A stretch of DNA of 64,000 nucleotides from Psettodes erumei (lineage: Eukaryota > Chordata > Actinopteri > Pleuronectiformes > Psettodidae), in NCBI GenBank assembly GCA_016785225.1, contig JAFBJZ010000107.1, forward strand, positions 3,658,001 to 3,722,000, written 5' to 3'. The position numbers and the translations under genes are program-made. Position 1 is the first letter of the stretch. Each line of letters opens with the position of its first letter. This document shows, one piece after another, positions 13,601 to 23,535 of this stretch. The notes under the pieces are model-generated. The model did not search any database, was not told the origin of the DNA, and worked only from the letters and a program-made list of their open reading frames with translations.

Positions 13601-14212
13601 CAACCCAGTTGGAAAAAGAAGTAATGAAATTGTTGGGAGACAGGTTGCATATTTAAAGATGTTCCAACTGAGAAATGTGATAATGTCCACTCACAAATGC
13701 TGCAGATTTACAAAATAAAAAGTAAATCAAGTTGCAATGAAACTGTATAAGTATGAATGAAGACCATATATGTGAAGCAATCAAGACCTCGCACACACAG
13801 AAGAACCTACCATTGGCTCGAGGGAGAATGAGGCTAATAAACATATCAGTGTATTATTATTATTATTATTATTATTTAGAAAGAGTTTATTTTTATGCAG
13901 CTCCTACATCACACTACAAATAGTTGCCTGTTGAAGATCATCATCTAGATTCAGTCCTTCTATCCACATTTCATCTGAAAAGTTGGAGAAATGTAAATAG
14001 GAATTTTAAACGCATTCTCGATTTCCATGCAGTATCAGCAGCAACTCGAGGCCAAAACTTTTCAATTTATTCTTGTGTATTTAAGAACAGTAATTTCTTT
14101 ATCACTGATAACGTCACAGACATCCTGGAAATCTATTTCCACTTATCTTAATTTAGTTGACATGAGAGACTGCATAGGTGAAATAACAAATTCACAGCTG
14201 AGACACCCACAC

Positions 14213-14252
<40 letters not shown>

Positions 14253-17212
14253 CCTTCCTCTCTCCCTCTCTCTCTCTCTGTATCCAGGTCCGGAGGGTTG
14301 TAACCTGTTCATCTACCACCTGCCACAGGAGTTTGGAGACAATGAACTCATGCAGATGTTTTTGCCCTTCGGCACCGTCATCTCTTCTAAGGTCTTCATG
14401 GACCGGGCAACCAACCAGAGCAAGTGCTTCGGTGTGTATTACTCTCTGCCTCTCACAGACTTTTACTTTCTCTCTACATTTTGACTGACTCCTTCCCAGA
14501 AAGTTTTTTTTTGGTTGGTTGGTTGGTTGGTTTTCTCGGGGTATGTTTATAGTTGTTTGTGATTTTTCTCTCTTTTTTTGCCTTTCACGGAAAGATGAAA
14601 TGATAGCAGGTCTGGATGCACAGCTCTCTGCTCTGATTTATAATATGCGAAGACGTGGTGAGCCCATACCGGGGAAAATGCCTTACTTCCTATTTTAATA
14701 CATTCAAAGTAAATGCATAATGGATGCCTCTGGGACTTGGACACACAGCAATGTGCTCTTGCACAAAACAAAACAGTTTTTTGCTGCCTGATCTCTTGAT
14801 CTCTCTCTCTCTGTTTCTCTTTGCTTCAAACTATTCAGACAATTGTGGGTGTTGTGCTAAAGCTCATAGCTTAGAAGATTCATACAGAAAGTTTTCGCAA
14901 CAACTGAAGCTTTTAGTTTCATCCTACCCACTAAACATTTGAGTGTATTTGTATATTTACACACGTGTTCTCGATTCTAATGGCATTTGACAGCACACAG
15001 ACACAGAGGATTGAATGATCTTAGCCCTGACTGACCTGAATTTGCATCTTGATGACTGTTGTGTTTTGGCATGAGTGCCATGGAGAAAATGTGCTGAGTA
15101 CATTGTAGCCAAACTAGCCATGATGCAGTCGATCAGAGTCCACGTCCTTGTTTCTGTTTGGCAGCTGTGTGACCTGGAAACCTTGAGGTGCTGCATCAGC
15201 ATCCGCGTTACCGTTCTGTAACCCCAATATCTGTCAATACCCTCGCTGCTGCGGCTGATTCACACCCCTCCACACCCCCTGTCCCATTTAGCTCTGTCAG
15301 CCTTCACACACATACACCAACAAGCCCCAGGGCTTATAAAAACTTTGAGGAAGCAGGCAGGGATGTCGGGGTGGGGGGGGGAGGCAAAGGACAATTATGG
15401 ATCAGCATTTGTTTTCCCTGCAGGGAACCGAAGAACCCTGGGCAAAATTGATCGTTGGTCCTGTCTCCCTGGGGGGACTTAATAACATATAAATTCATGA
15501 AAGAAGAGCTGTTTGCAGTATTGACTTATACACTATGCATTTACAACATAATGTTAGGCCTGGGGAAGGAGGGAGCACACTGGTGTAATTAATCTAGAAA
15601 AGAGAAAGAGGGGATAAACTTAGATTGATGGTGTGCAAAAGACTGGGAAACACGAAGAAAGAGAGAAAGCGCCCTTGTAATGTGTGAGAGGACTGAGCTG
15701 AGGGCTTAGGGCTGTAAGCCCGCACCACCTCTCCATCTCATCTCCGCTCCCCAGCTCGAATGTGTTAACCCGATGACGGGGTAGGAGGTCACCTCCTTTT
15801 CCCTGCCTCTACACTTTCTTCAGCCTCCTCCCTGCTCCCTGGCCTTCCCGCAAACGGGCCAGCCCAGAGCCAAGAAGGCCAGCCGGACATCTCCCCCAGG
15901 TGGCTGTGGAGAGACGTGGGGAGAGAGAGTCCTGCTGTTTTTCATGGGTCATCGACTGTTCCTAATGACACCACAGACACAGGGGAGCGCATCAGGCGGA
16001 GACACACTCCACTGCAGTTTCTGGTCACTGGATTCTCGAGGCTTTATTTTTGCACATGATGGAAACAGGATGTTCAGCATAGGTTTGAGGAGGGGTGCAT
16101 TTTGGGGAAATTCTCTGAGGGACTTTTGCATCTGTGGCAGACTCGTCTACTCATGATGTCTGCTGTTGTTTTCCTCGAGCTCCTTTGTGCACCAACCTCA
16201 TTCATGTATGTACTCTGTGCTTTCGAGGGCTGTCAGATAGCTACACTGACAAGGACATCATTAAATTCTAAGTATTTAGTGGGATGACTGGGTCACTACA
16301 CTGATTATCAGCAGAATTGAATCTGTGGATGTGATTCATTGGTCGGTCTGTGCTATCAAACATGTTAACAGAAAGCACCCAGACCCAGCAGTGAAGTAAA
16401 TATGGATACATTCCTATTTGCTTTTGTTTATTTATAACAAAAACACTATATGTAACTTGGATGAGTTATTTTTTTTACACTATTCCTGTTTTAAAATCTG
16501 CAGGTCCATCCTTCTTACATTCACATTTCTGGACATGTTTTACTCTCCTGCGTGCCCCTCTGAGGGATCACAGAGCAGTTTGATATTACATCTCTTCCAG
16601 ACAAAAACTGTCAACCAGGAGACAACATTCAGACAGTGATGCCCTTAGACAGTAACCCCCACACCCCTGCATTGTCAGTTATTTTAGCTTTAACTTGACG
16701 AGAAGTCGTGCAGCACGATGCACCTGCTCAAAATCCAATTCTAACACACTGGTTTACACTGTGGGCCAAAACTAAACTCTTTAAACAAACAGCTTCATAG
16801 CGTATTGTCACAGGCACGGAGCATTTGTGAGGCAGCTCTAAGGCGCTCCCTGCCTCAACAGCGCCATCTAGAGACAGAGGAGATAGACAGGCCGTGATGA
16901 TCAAGCAGTGAAAACACTGAGAATTTTTTTTATATATATGTATATATTTGTTTCTGACTGCCTGTTGAGGTACTTGTAATGAATATCTCCTGTATATATT
17001 GACAATAACTGTCACCTTGAAAACATTCTTGACGCTCACTATTACCTTATTCTCATCAGTTATTACATTTGTGTTTCTTCACAGGTTTCGTGAGCTTCGA
17101 CAACCCTGCTAGTGCACAGGCAGCTATTCAAGCCATGAATGGCTTTCAGATTGGAATGAAGAGGTTGAAAGTGCAGCTAAAGAGACCGAAGGACGCCAGC
17201 CGCCCTTACTGA
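4511..17212 (+). CDS. celf5: CELF5-like RNA-binding protein, 3' half (five coding exons, 5' partial)
   Basis: CELF proteins bind U/G-rich elements in RNA and control alternative splicing in the nucleus and mRNA stability and translation in the cytoplasm; CELF5 is mainly neural. Joining 4511-4655, 12572-12784, 13077-13163, 14288-14431 and 17085-17212 gives one open frame of 238 residues plus TGA. Residues 1-148 are the Gln/Pro/Ala-rich divergent linker. Residues 149-238 contain RRM3, with RNP2 LFIYHL (155-160) and RNP1 KCFGFVSF (194-201), and the family C-terminus LKRPKDASRPY. All five exon boundaries fall where human CELF genes have them (QA/LMQQQ, SG/L, QYT/A, REG/P, CFG/F). Linker segments such as SVAF, GALNINSLPPTP, GHPAVETVY and AIYPATTLTPI fit CELF5 better than CELF3, CELF4 or CELF6. 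RRM1 and RRM2 are not in the window and should lie upstream. Whether this is the a or b fish copy cannot be told. Confidence 0.93.
4855..4876 (+). repeat. (TG)n microsatellite
   Basis: About eleven TG units 200 bp after the first celf5 exon in the window. UG repeats are also CELF/TDP-43-type binding sequence in RNA. Confidence 0.9.
8839..8897. repeat. Perfect 13-bp inverted repeat with 33-nt spacer
   Basis: GCTCTCTGAAAGC (8839-8851) and its exact reverse complement GCTTTCAGAGAGC (8885-8897) flank a 33-nt spacer. In RNA this would be a 13-bp stem. It lies in a GC-richer stretch of a celf5 intron. Confidence 0.8.
12409..12428 (+). repeat. (TG)n microsatellite
   Basis: About ten TG units, 145 bp upstream of the CAGCAG acceptor of the second celf5 exon. 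Confidence 0.9.
12572..12784 (+). CDS. celf5: celf5 exon: linker, GLSSPPAN...GVQQYT
   Basis: This 213-nt exon encodes SSPPANITTSAVPSIVTPIV, NGFTGIPHQPNGHPAVETVY and a QSPTAADTLQQAFTGVQQYT stretch typical of CELF proteins. It enters and leaves at phase 1; the donor gtgaga is at 12785. The acceptor is a CAGCAG tandem, so the exon could also begin at 12569, adding one alanine. I chose 12572 because human CELF5 continues SG-L at this junction without the extra residue. Confidence 0.9.
12785..13076 (+). other. celf5: celf5 intron, 292 bp
   Basis: A short intron from donor gtgaga to an acceptor preceded by a C-rich tract of about 30 nt. I see nothing else in it. Confidence 0.8.
13077..13163 (+). 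CDS. celf5: celf5 exon: linker end, AIYPATT...IQQQQQREG
   Basis: This 87-nt exon follows a strong C-rich acceptor tract ending ccgcag and ends at donor gtgagg (13164). It encodes AIYPATTLTPIGQTLPQPPQ and then VIQQQQQRE, with five consecutive CAG-coded glutamines. This is the short-polyQ position that is expanded in mammalian CELF3. Phase 1 on both sides makes it symmetric, so skipping would keep frame. Confidence 0.9.
13172..13507 (+). repeat. Degenerate minisatellite, about 71-bp unit, 4.7 copies
   Basis: Units begin at about 13172, 13243, 13314, 13384 and 13452. Each starts with GAGAGA followed by ATTACTTTTACAC-like sequence, a CATCTCATTCT-like core, a TAATAGATAAATAAAG-like segment and then GGATGAGA leading into the next unit. 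Spacing of 71, 71, 70 and 68 bp shows a tandem array that has diverged by substitution and small deletions. The array begins only 8 nt after the exon donor. Confidence 0.75.
13852..13876 (+). repeat. (ATT)n microsatellite
   Basis: About eight ATT units in a celf5 intron. Confidence 0.9.
14215..14280 (+). repeat. (CT)n microsatellite forming the exon's polypyrimidine tract
   Basis: A run of CT dinucleotides from about 14215 to 14248 is followed by interrupted CT/CCT sequence up to 14280. The acceptor AG is at 14286-14287, so the microsatellite lies in the polypyrimidine-tract position of the RRM3 exon. Confidence 0.9.
14288..14431 (+). CDS. celf5: celf5 exon: first part of RRM3
   Basis: This 144-nt exon encodes GPEGCNLFIYHLPQEFGDNE through KVFMDRATNQSKCFG. 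It contains RNP2 (LFIYHL) and the beta2-beta3 region of RRM3, nearly invariant in the CELF family. The acceptor tatccag lies directly behind a long CT microsatellite that doubles as the polypyrimidine tract. The donor gtgtgt is at 14432. Confidence 0.95.
14432..17084 (+). other. celf5: celf5 intron, 2.65 kb
   Basis: From donor gtgtgt to acceptor cttcacag. It contains a GGTT run at about 14513-14532 and a TATATA stretch near 16930-16947. The block at 15560-15960 is non-repetitive. No further exon could be recognised. Confidence 0.8.
17085..17212 (+). CDS. celf5: celf5 last coding exon: RRM3 end and stop
   Basis: After acceptor cttcacag the exon encodes FVSFDNPASAQAAIQAMNGF, then QIGMKRLKVQLKRPKDASRP, Y and a TGA at 17210-17212. 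It carries the second half of RNP1 and the conserved RRM3 extension. This C-terminus is shared by CELF3-6 (RPKDANRPY, RPKDPGHPY), so the stop is the true end of the protein. Confidence 0.95.
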
Positions 17213-17248
17213 CACAGCCTACCTTCAGTATTCATTGCAGCAGCACAG
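17213..17248 (+). other. celf5: celf5 3' UTR, first segment, ending at a consensus splice donor
   Basis: Only 36 nt follow the TGA before a perfect donor CAG/gtgagt (GT at 17249-17250). A good acceptor, ttctattttccag, ends at 18085. Together they define a probable 837-bp 3' UTR intron (17249-18085). An unspliced form would simply extend the UTR. The distance from the stop to the junction is below the roughly 50-nt rule, so splicing should not trigger nonsense-mediated decay. Confidence 0.55.
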
Positions 17249-18085
17249 GTGAGTGTCACAAGTGTGGGAGCGCCGGTGCTGGTTCAAGATTTACATCCTG
17301 AGCAGGGTTAACGTTGAAGCTGATGATTCAGCTCTGGTTTAAAGAGTGTCAATTGACTTTGTCTGTTGGTACTTTGTACTTTTCACTTCTTGGGAAGGCT
17401 TGAATAGTTCTTACCTCTAGATATTTTTTACCTCATCCACCTGCTTCACCCATGTCTGTTTGTTGATGTGCTTGTGTTCCTGTTTATTTGCCAGCAGGAT
17501 TAAGGAAAAAAGAAAAGAGTAATGGACTGATTTGGTGGACTTGGTGGAGGGATGGGGTGGGCGCCAGGGGAGAACCCATTACATTTTGGTGTGGATTCAG
17601 TTAAAGGGGCGGATCCAGGAAATGTTTTATCACTATTTTTAACATTGTAAGATGAAGGAAATTTTTCAATTTTGTCAGTTTCTTAGGAAATGATGTTGAT
17701 TGTTTGGCCTTGGCAGCGCTTATGCACTCTGCTATTCTCCGTGTGAGAGGTCATTATGAATATATTAAGTATTAAAAAAAACTAAATGTTCAGTGAAAGT
17801 ACAGCTAGATCCTAAAGGTTGCCCAGAGTAGCCACAGACATGTAGTAACTCTGAGAGTTGATTTCATATGCAGCACAGCAGGCGTATTAATTATGGGAAA
17901 ATCTGTCATCATCATGATTGACAGAGATTGATTGGTGTGCCAGTGTGGGGTGAGCTCTCTCCAGACCATTACACTGATATAATAGAGCCATATTGAACTA
18001 TCCAAATTTTAAAGAAATGGATCTTTGGAATGACAGTTTAATGAGCAGTGAGATCTCAAATTGCCTTTTTTCTTCTATTTTCCAG
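17249..18085 (+). other. celf5: Probable celf5 3' UTR intron
   Basis: Delimited by donor gtgagt and acceptor tttccag. An alternative acceptor, ccagcag, occurs near 17492-17498. No coding potential is visible. Confidence 0.5.
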
Positions 18086-18928
18086 GTTTTAGAGGACACG
18101 TGAAGATGTCTCGGAGTTAAACTTTTTTTTTTCCTTTGAAAGCAAATTATGTTTAAAAAAAAAAAATCAACACATAAGGAATTTTTTGAAGACATATCAG
18201 CATTTACTTATGAAGATATAGGTTATGGCAGAAAAAAGAAGATGCGGAAGAGGAGGAGGCACTTCACCAGGGGACTTATCCGTAACAGATGGCACAGTGC
18301 AAGAGAAAGACAAAAAGAAAAAAAAACTGAAAAAAGATGTGATGAGACTGAACAACAGAACTTTTTTTCTTGTTGAGACTCAAATTGTTAATTAAGCAAC
18401 AAACTATCAAAAAAGCAGCAACAACAAATAGATTTATATATACATATTATATACACATATATATAAGGAAAGAGGCGCTTGTGGCTTTTACTGTACTGGA
18501 CAAATGAGGGTTAAAACTTGAAGATCAAGAAAAACAGTGGAAAAAAAGAAGCTATTCTGTACGTCCACTGACAGACTTTCTTTCTCTTTCCCTCTTTCTC
18601 TTATTCTCTCACCATCTCTCTCAGCAAGCGCAGAACTATGACTCTTGGAGGTCACTGAGGTTTCCATTAGCAACAGTAGAACTGCAAATCTTTCACCCCT
18701 AAGGGACCAAAGGACCAAACATTTTTATTGTTCTGAACAGTAATATATAGTATTAATGATACTAATACTACAAACTACTACTAATAATATTACAAGTTAA
18801 ACTTAAGAAGAAATACTAGCTTCAGGTTGAAAAAAAAGAGGAAATGGGTTTTGATTTCTTTTCCTTTTACATTTATAGCTACTGGGTTTGAGAATATTAA
18901 AGCAAAACAGAAAAAAAATGTATAAAAA

Positions 18929-18934
18929 AATAAA
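18929..18934 (+). terminator. celf5: Proximal poly(A) signal candidate (AATAAA), celf5
   Basis: A canonical hexamer about 840 nt into the probable terminal UTR exon, in an A-rich context. The downstream sequence is only weakly T/GT-rich (ctattttagtggcg), so it may be a weaker, proximal site. Confidence 0.4.
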
Positions 18935-21900
18935 GCTATACTATTTTAGTGGCGTAGAATATGTGGGATAGACATTGTTTCGGGCATGTTCAGATATGTT
19001 CTTTTGCCTCTCATTGCTCCATCCACATCACGGCATTTGATCTCGGAGGTGTGATCTGCCGGCGTTATTGTGTCTGGAGGGGAAGAGGACAGTCCTGTAG
19101 TGCCAAAAGCGACACAATAACAGCCTCTCAAAGCAAACATCACAGATCTGCAGTGGATGTAGCCGCCTTTTCTTCTTGTCGCCACGTTGCAATTCCGTAA
19201 TTGATTCAAGGGTCATTCCGTGTCTTCATTGAGGCCTCAAAATTACTGATAATCTGACCGTAAAGCGCTATGGTGGGAGTGCCGCCCGGCCGAGCTGGAT
19301 ACGAAGCGGTGGAACAGCACAGCATCTGTAACTGCTTAATAAAATATACAAATGAGCCTGACAGCAGTTGTAAAAATTTCCATCGGCGTGTCACAGCGGT
19401 CCCTGCCAGGTCGTGCCCTCACCCGCTGCCAAGCTCCTCCAGCTGCTCTCAGCAGGCGAGATCAAGCTCCCCACCTCTTTCTCCTCCCCTCCCTCTCTCC
19501 CTCTCCCCCTCCTCACCTCCAAGTGCCAGCATATCTCTCTCTTAATAGGGACCATCAGTTCACGGGGGCCCCGAGAGCTAACCCACAGCATAATTAGGAT
19601 AATGATAATATTGATCAGATGGGGAGCAGCACCGCAGGGCAAGAGATGCACAATCAATTACACATTGGCATTTTGAATGAATTGACTGAGTGACAGAGTT
19701 CATTTTTCTCTCAGCAGTTGGACGGGAGTCTTTTCTCTCTCTCGCAGTCATCCATAGTCTCAGAGGGGACCACCCCACCTGACAGAGACAGCGTGTCCTG
19801 TGGGACACGTTGAAGGCACTTACATCAACGCCTTTACATTCAGAGATTTCCACGGCTGCAGCAGAATCTGTATAGTGTTTAGAGTAGACTGTACAAGTTC
19901 TTCAGTGAAAAGCAGCTGTACTTGTTTTTTGTTTTTTTTTCTCCAAAGGGTATAATAGCACAGTAAGAGCTTGTACACGGTGAGGAACAGCCTGGCATTA
20001 CCAGCCTTAGGAGGTCAAATTAAGAGCAAAACGATCCATCAATTAGACAGCAGCAGTCCTGTAAGTGTAGCTGCCCCAGCTGCTGCAGCTTCAACAAGAA
20101 GACAGCTTACCATTAGCGGCGGTCACACGTGGCTCTTATACGGTGTGGTCATGACACATCACGCCGTATCAGATATGATTAATTAACTCAACTTCCATGG
20201 TCTGTGATGATGCTTTGAAAAAGAGACACCGGACGTCCGAGATGAAATGCTTCTGTTTTACGTGTTTTCTTTTTAAATCCATTTTGGTCTCAGAGTTGCT
20301 CAGTTAACAGTCACTCAGTTGTCTCTGCGTTTGAAATATTTTCCACCATGCTGCTCGCGTACTTGCTTTGCTCTCTGAAGCAGCTCGCCCCTCAGGACTC
20401 TGTGAGACCTCGGCTCTCTGATCATTGCTCTAAACTTTAGACACATCAGTGCTTCAGTCATCCAGTCACAATGTTGTCTCTATGGCCCCGTCCACAAGAG
20501 TGGAGTCTTGACTACTCTGCCTCTGTAGTCTGATACAACAGATGTTATCACCAGAATTACTTCCCAGGTCCTGATGACTGTATACCTTTTATTCTTTTCT
20601 TTTTTTGTTTTTACTGTGGCTCAGCTATTCTTTTTATTGGTGTGATGACTGGTTCACTGGACCAGTATTATAAGAAGAGAGAAGTTGAATTTATCAGTGC
20701 TCCTTTCACAAATGTTACCCTCATTCACTGTACAATGTTCCGTTGCAGGCAATACCTAGCTGTTGTAAGAAGTCTGAAAATGCCTTTTCTCATCATGAAT
20801 TGCCAAATTATGCAAGCATATCCACTGCATCTCCTCATCAGTCTTTAACTGTGTGCCAGATTCCTTGAGATGTTAAGATAACTTATTATACACATGTTAC
20901 TTTTCAGGAAATGTTCATTAGCAGAATGAATTACTTGATTTTATGATATTGTATAACAGTGTAAAAGGAGGGTCAGTTTATGCTGTAATGATGTACAATA
21001 GGTACAAAAGGCCTTTCCAGTGAAAGGGTAGATTTCATATATATTTGCCAGAAGACAGGTTTTTTTTTCCCCCTGGTGAGTTACTGTTAGTTCGTCTCTC
21101 TCCTGTCAGGGCCCAGCAGCTTGAGAAAGCTGTGATATATGCCCTCCTTTCCCCAGGCCATACAGGGCCTTATAAACCCACTCAAAAATCTTTTCTTATG
21201 GGATTTCTACTGGAGAGGTTTTTTTAATTATTAAAATCAAATTAAATTTGGCCTTCACAACAGCTTGGGTAATGCAAATTAAAGATGCCAGCTGTGGCTG
21301 AAATTTAATGAGTTTGAAAAGATGTTGAGTTAATTCCATCCTGCCAAGAAAAAAGAAAGAAATTTGACTGTGCATAGTTAAAACAGTGAAGGTTTGTGGA
21401 TGGAGACTGTCTCTAACCTGATTGAGTTTGCAGTTGTATGTATAGTGCATAAGCCTATATATATCTATATCTATATCTGCTGTATAAATCAGGAAAAGGG
21501 AACTGAGAGTGATGACATGACTAAAATGAAGTTGGTTGTAACATTGTTGATTTACCAGAACTGACTGAAAATCCACTGAAAAAAGAAAGGGAATATCAGT
21601 AATGATTGCATTAGTGTTATAAATAAGCTGCATGTGGTCGAGCTTAACTTTATCTCTTACATTGTTTTCACTCTTGCATCCATTTTTTAAAATCTTTTTC
21701 TTTTAAATATTTGTCATCTTACCATGGTGCCCTTTCAATCTCTGAGCATGCTCAATGGGGCAGGGAGGGTTAAAGATTATGATTATGGTACTACTCGTAT
21801 TAACAATATGATCCTTTAACTATGGTTTGAATGCTAAGGATAGTAGCTTATTATAAATATGAAATCTGTATATTATGGAAAATCAGCACAGGACATTTCT

Positions 21901-22434
21901 TTGGGTAAATATAGGTGTGGGTTAGAGCTGGGGGGAGGGGTTGGGGAGGGTGTGGGGGGGTCGCTTTATAAAGATCTTAACTTTCTGGTTTCTCAGCACA
22001 AAGCGTACAAAAACATATAAACAGCAGTAACGAGTCTGTGACGTAGACTTTACTGACATACAGGGCGCAAAAAGAGGAATCTCAGTACTATTCTTTAAAC
22101 CTGGAGGAGGAAATGCTGTTTACAGGTTGTATTGTTTTTCCTTCCTTTCTTTCTTTCTTTTTAAAGGAGAGCGCCACCTGTTTTTGTGGCAGCGTCAGTA
22201 AAGCATGGATTAACTGACAGGGAAAGCAGTATCTTTTTCTAAAAAAAAAACAACAAAAAAAACCAAAAAAAAACTTGGAAAAAAAACCTATGTGTTCTGT
22301 ATTAGCCTGAGAAACCAAACTTTTTTCCCCCCTGTTGAAATTTCTTAATACTTGCTGCTTAGATTACTTCATATTAATGACTGATGATTTAATAATTTTA
22401 TATTTAATTATCGGGTCAAGTGTGTAACTTGATA

Positions 22435-22435
22435 T

Positions 22436-22466
<31 letters not shown>

Positions 22467-22470
22467 TTTT
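22435..22470 (+). repeat. (TTTA)n microsatellite
   Basis: About nine TTTA units upstream of the distal celf5 poly(A) signal. If transcribed, they read as overlapping AUUUA motifs. Confidence 0.9.
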
Positions 22471-22581
22471 GCCACTTTTCTTTTATTTTCTTTTGTGGTT
22501 ATGGTAAGGTAAAGATATGTATCAAAAAGAAATGCTTATTGGGGCTTTTCTCTCTTTCTCTCCTTTTTTTCCAATTTTACA

Positions 22582-22587
22582 ATAAAA
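22582..22587 (+). terminator. celf5: Distal poly(A) signal candidate (AATAAA), celf5
   Basis: The canonical hexamer sits in acaataaaaattc. A tgttttgttcc motif follows within 20-30 nt, and a long TGG/GT-rich stretch runs at 22645-22704, matching the hexamer plus GU-rich downstream element of vertebrate 3' ends. Confidence 0.55.
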
Positions 22588-22644
22588 ATTCAAACTGGAT
22601 GTTTTGTTCCTCACTCCAGTATTGAATGAAGTGCTGAACAACAC

Positions 22645-22704
22645 TGTGGTTGTGGTGGTGGTGGTGGGTGGTGGTGGTGGGGGTGGTGGGGTGGGGGGGG
22701 GGGG
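22645..22704 (+). repeat. G-rich (TGG)n / poly-G tract
   Basis: TGG/GGT repeats run into GGGGTGGTGGGG and then twelve G residues. On the + strand this satisfies a G-quadruplex pattern many times over. It lies about 60 nt after the distal celf5 AATAAA. Confidence 0.85.
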
Positions 22705-23133
22705 CACAAGGAATTGCTCCCCTCCAGAACCTTGAAGGTTGCAGGATGCGGATGTTACAACCCCTTACAGCTCACCACCGTGGAATCTGTTTCTGACACC
22801 TTCTCCACATTGACTGATGAAACTGCAATGATGTGATGATTGTCACTGCCCTTTAAAGGATAACCGGGTCACTGCTGCACATCCTCCCAGTTTTTTTTTA
22901 AACATGTTGACTTTCATAAATTTGCGGCAGCTGCAGCAGTTTCTGCTGCGCTGACATCAGACAGGAGTCTGCTGGACTCCTCAGTGGTGAAAACGTACTC
23001 ATTTCATCCTCTTATGGAAACTCAGTGTCGCCATGTGGAGGATGATTTAGATTATCCACCATTGCGAAGACAGAAGGATTCAGCAGTTTGCAGGTCACCT
23101 GATGCTGCTCTGCTGCAGGGAGACAGCTGAAAA

Positions 23134-23535
23134 ACAGTACCAGTTAAAAGTTTTAGAACACCCTCATTTTTCCAGCTGCTATTTAAATTTACATAATTCA
23201 GGGTCTCGGTGTTTTTGAAATCAAAGCTTAGAACTTATAAACAATTGAAGATTTTGAAACAAGGAATTGCGTGGAAACTTTTTTAAACAACTTTAATCTA
23301 AATTTTTGACTCATTCAGCAGCGGAGGAAACTTTCCTTCTTCCATGGAAATAAATCATTGTACAAAAAGTTCATGCCAGCACTGCTGCAGAAGATCCTAC
23401 AAACGTGCTGCAATGGTAGTTTGTTTTGCTTTTACCTTGTGTCCAGTTCATCCCAAACCAGTTCCATGGGGTTTAATTCTAATCTGGTTTTTCACCTTGT
23501 ATGTCTTGGGCCGTTATCTTGATGCAGGATGAACC
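23134..23535 (-). mobile_element. Decayed Tc1/mariner DNA transposon (3' part)
   Basis: The left edge, ACAGTACCAGTTAAAAGTTT, matches the terminal repeat of a common fish Tc1-like family (CAGTACCAGTCAAAAGTTTG). Read on the - strand, 23528 down to about 23439 encodes ILHQDNGPRHTR, a stop, then LNPMELVWDELDTR. This corresponds to the QQDNDPKHT and SPDLNPIELVWDELD blocks of Tc1 transposase (the DDE catalytic region), but the piece between them is deleted and two in-frame stops are present. It is inactive. The far end of the element could not be placed. Confidence 0.8.

Larger units (their letters stand above)
13164..14287 (+). other. celf5: celf5 intron, 1.1 kb
   Basis: Bounded by donor gtgagg and acceptor tatccag. 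It begins with a degenerate minisatellite (13172-13507), then an ATT microsatellite (13852-13876), and ends in a CT microsatellite that forms the acceptor tract. Confidence 0.8.
18086..22606 (+). other. celf5: Probable celf5 3' UTR (proximal and distal ends)
   Basis: The segment is AT-rich with A- and T-runs (for example 18118-18175 and 18415-18475) and has no convincing coding frame. It contains AATAAA at 18929-18934 and at 22582-22587. The second is followed by TGTTTTGTTCC and then a GT-rich run, the classic layout of a strong cleavage site. Long 3' UTRs are usual for neural CELF genes. How far the UTR really extends, and whether 19.0-20.2 kb belongs to it, needs RNA data; the exact boundaries are inference. 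Confidence 0.45.
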
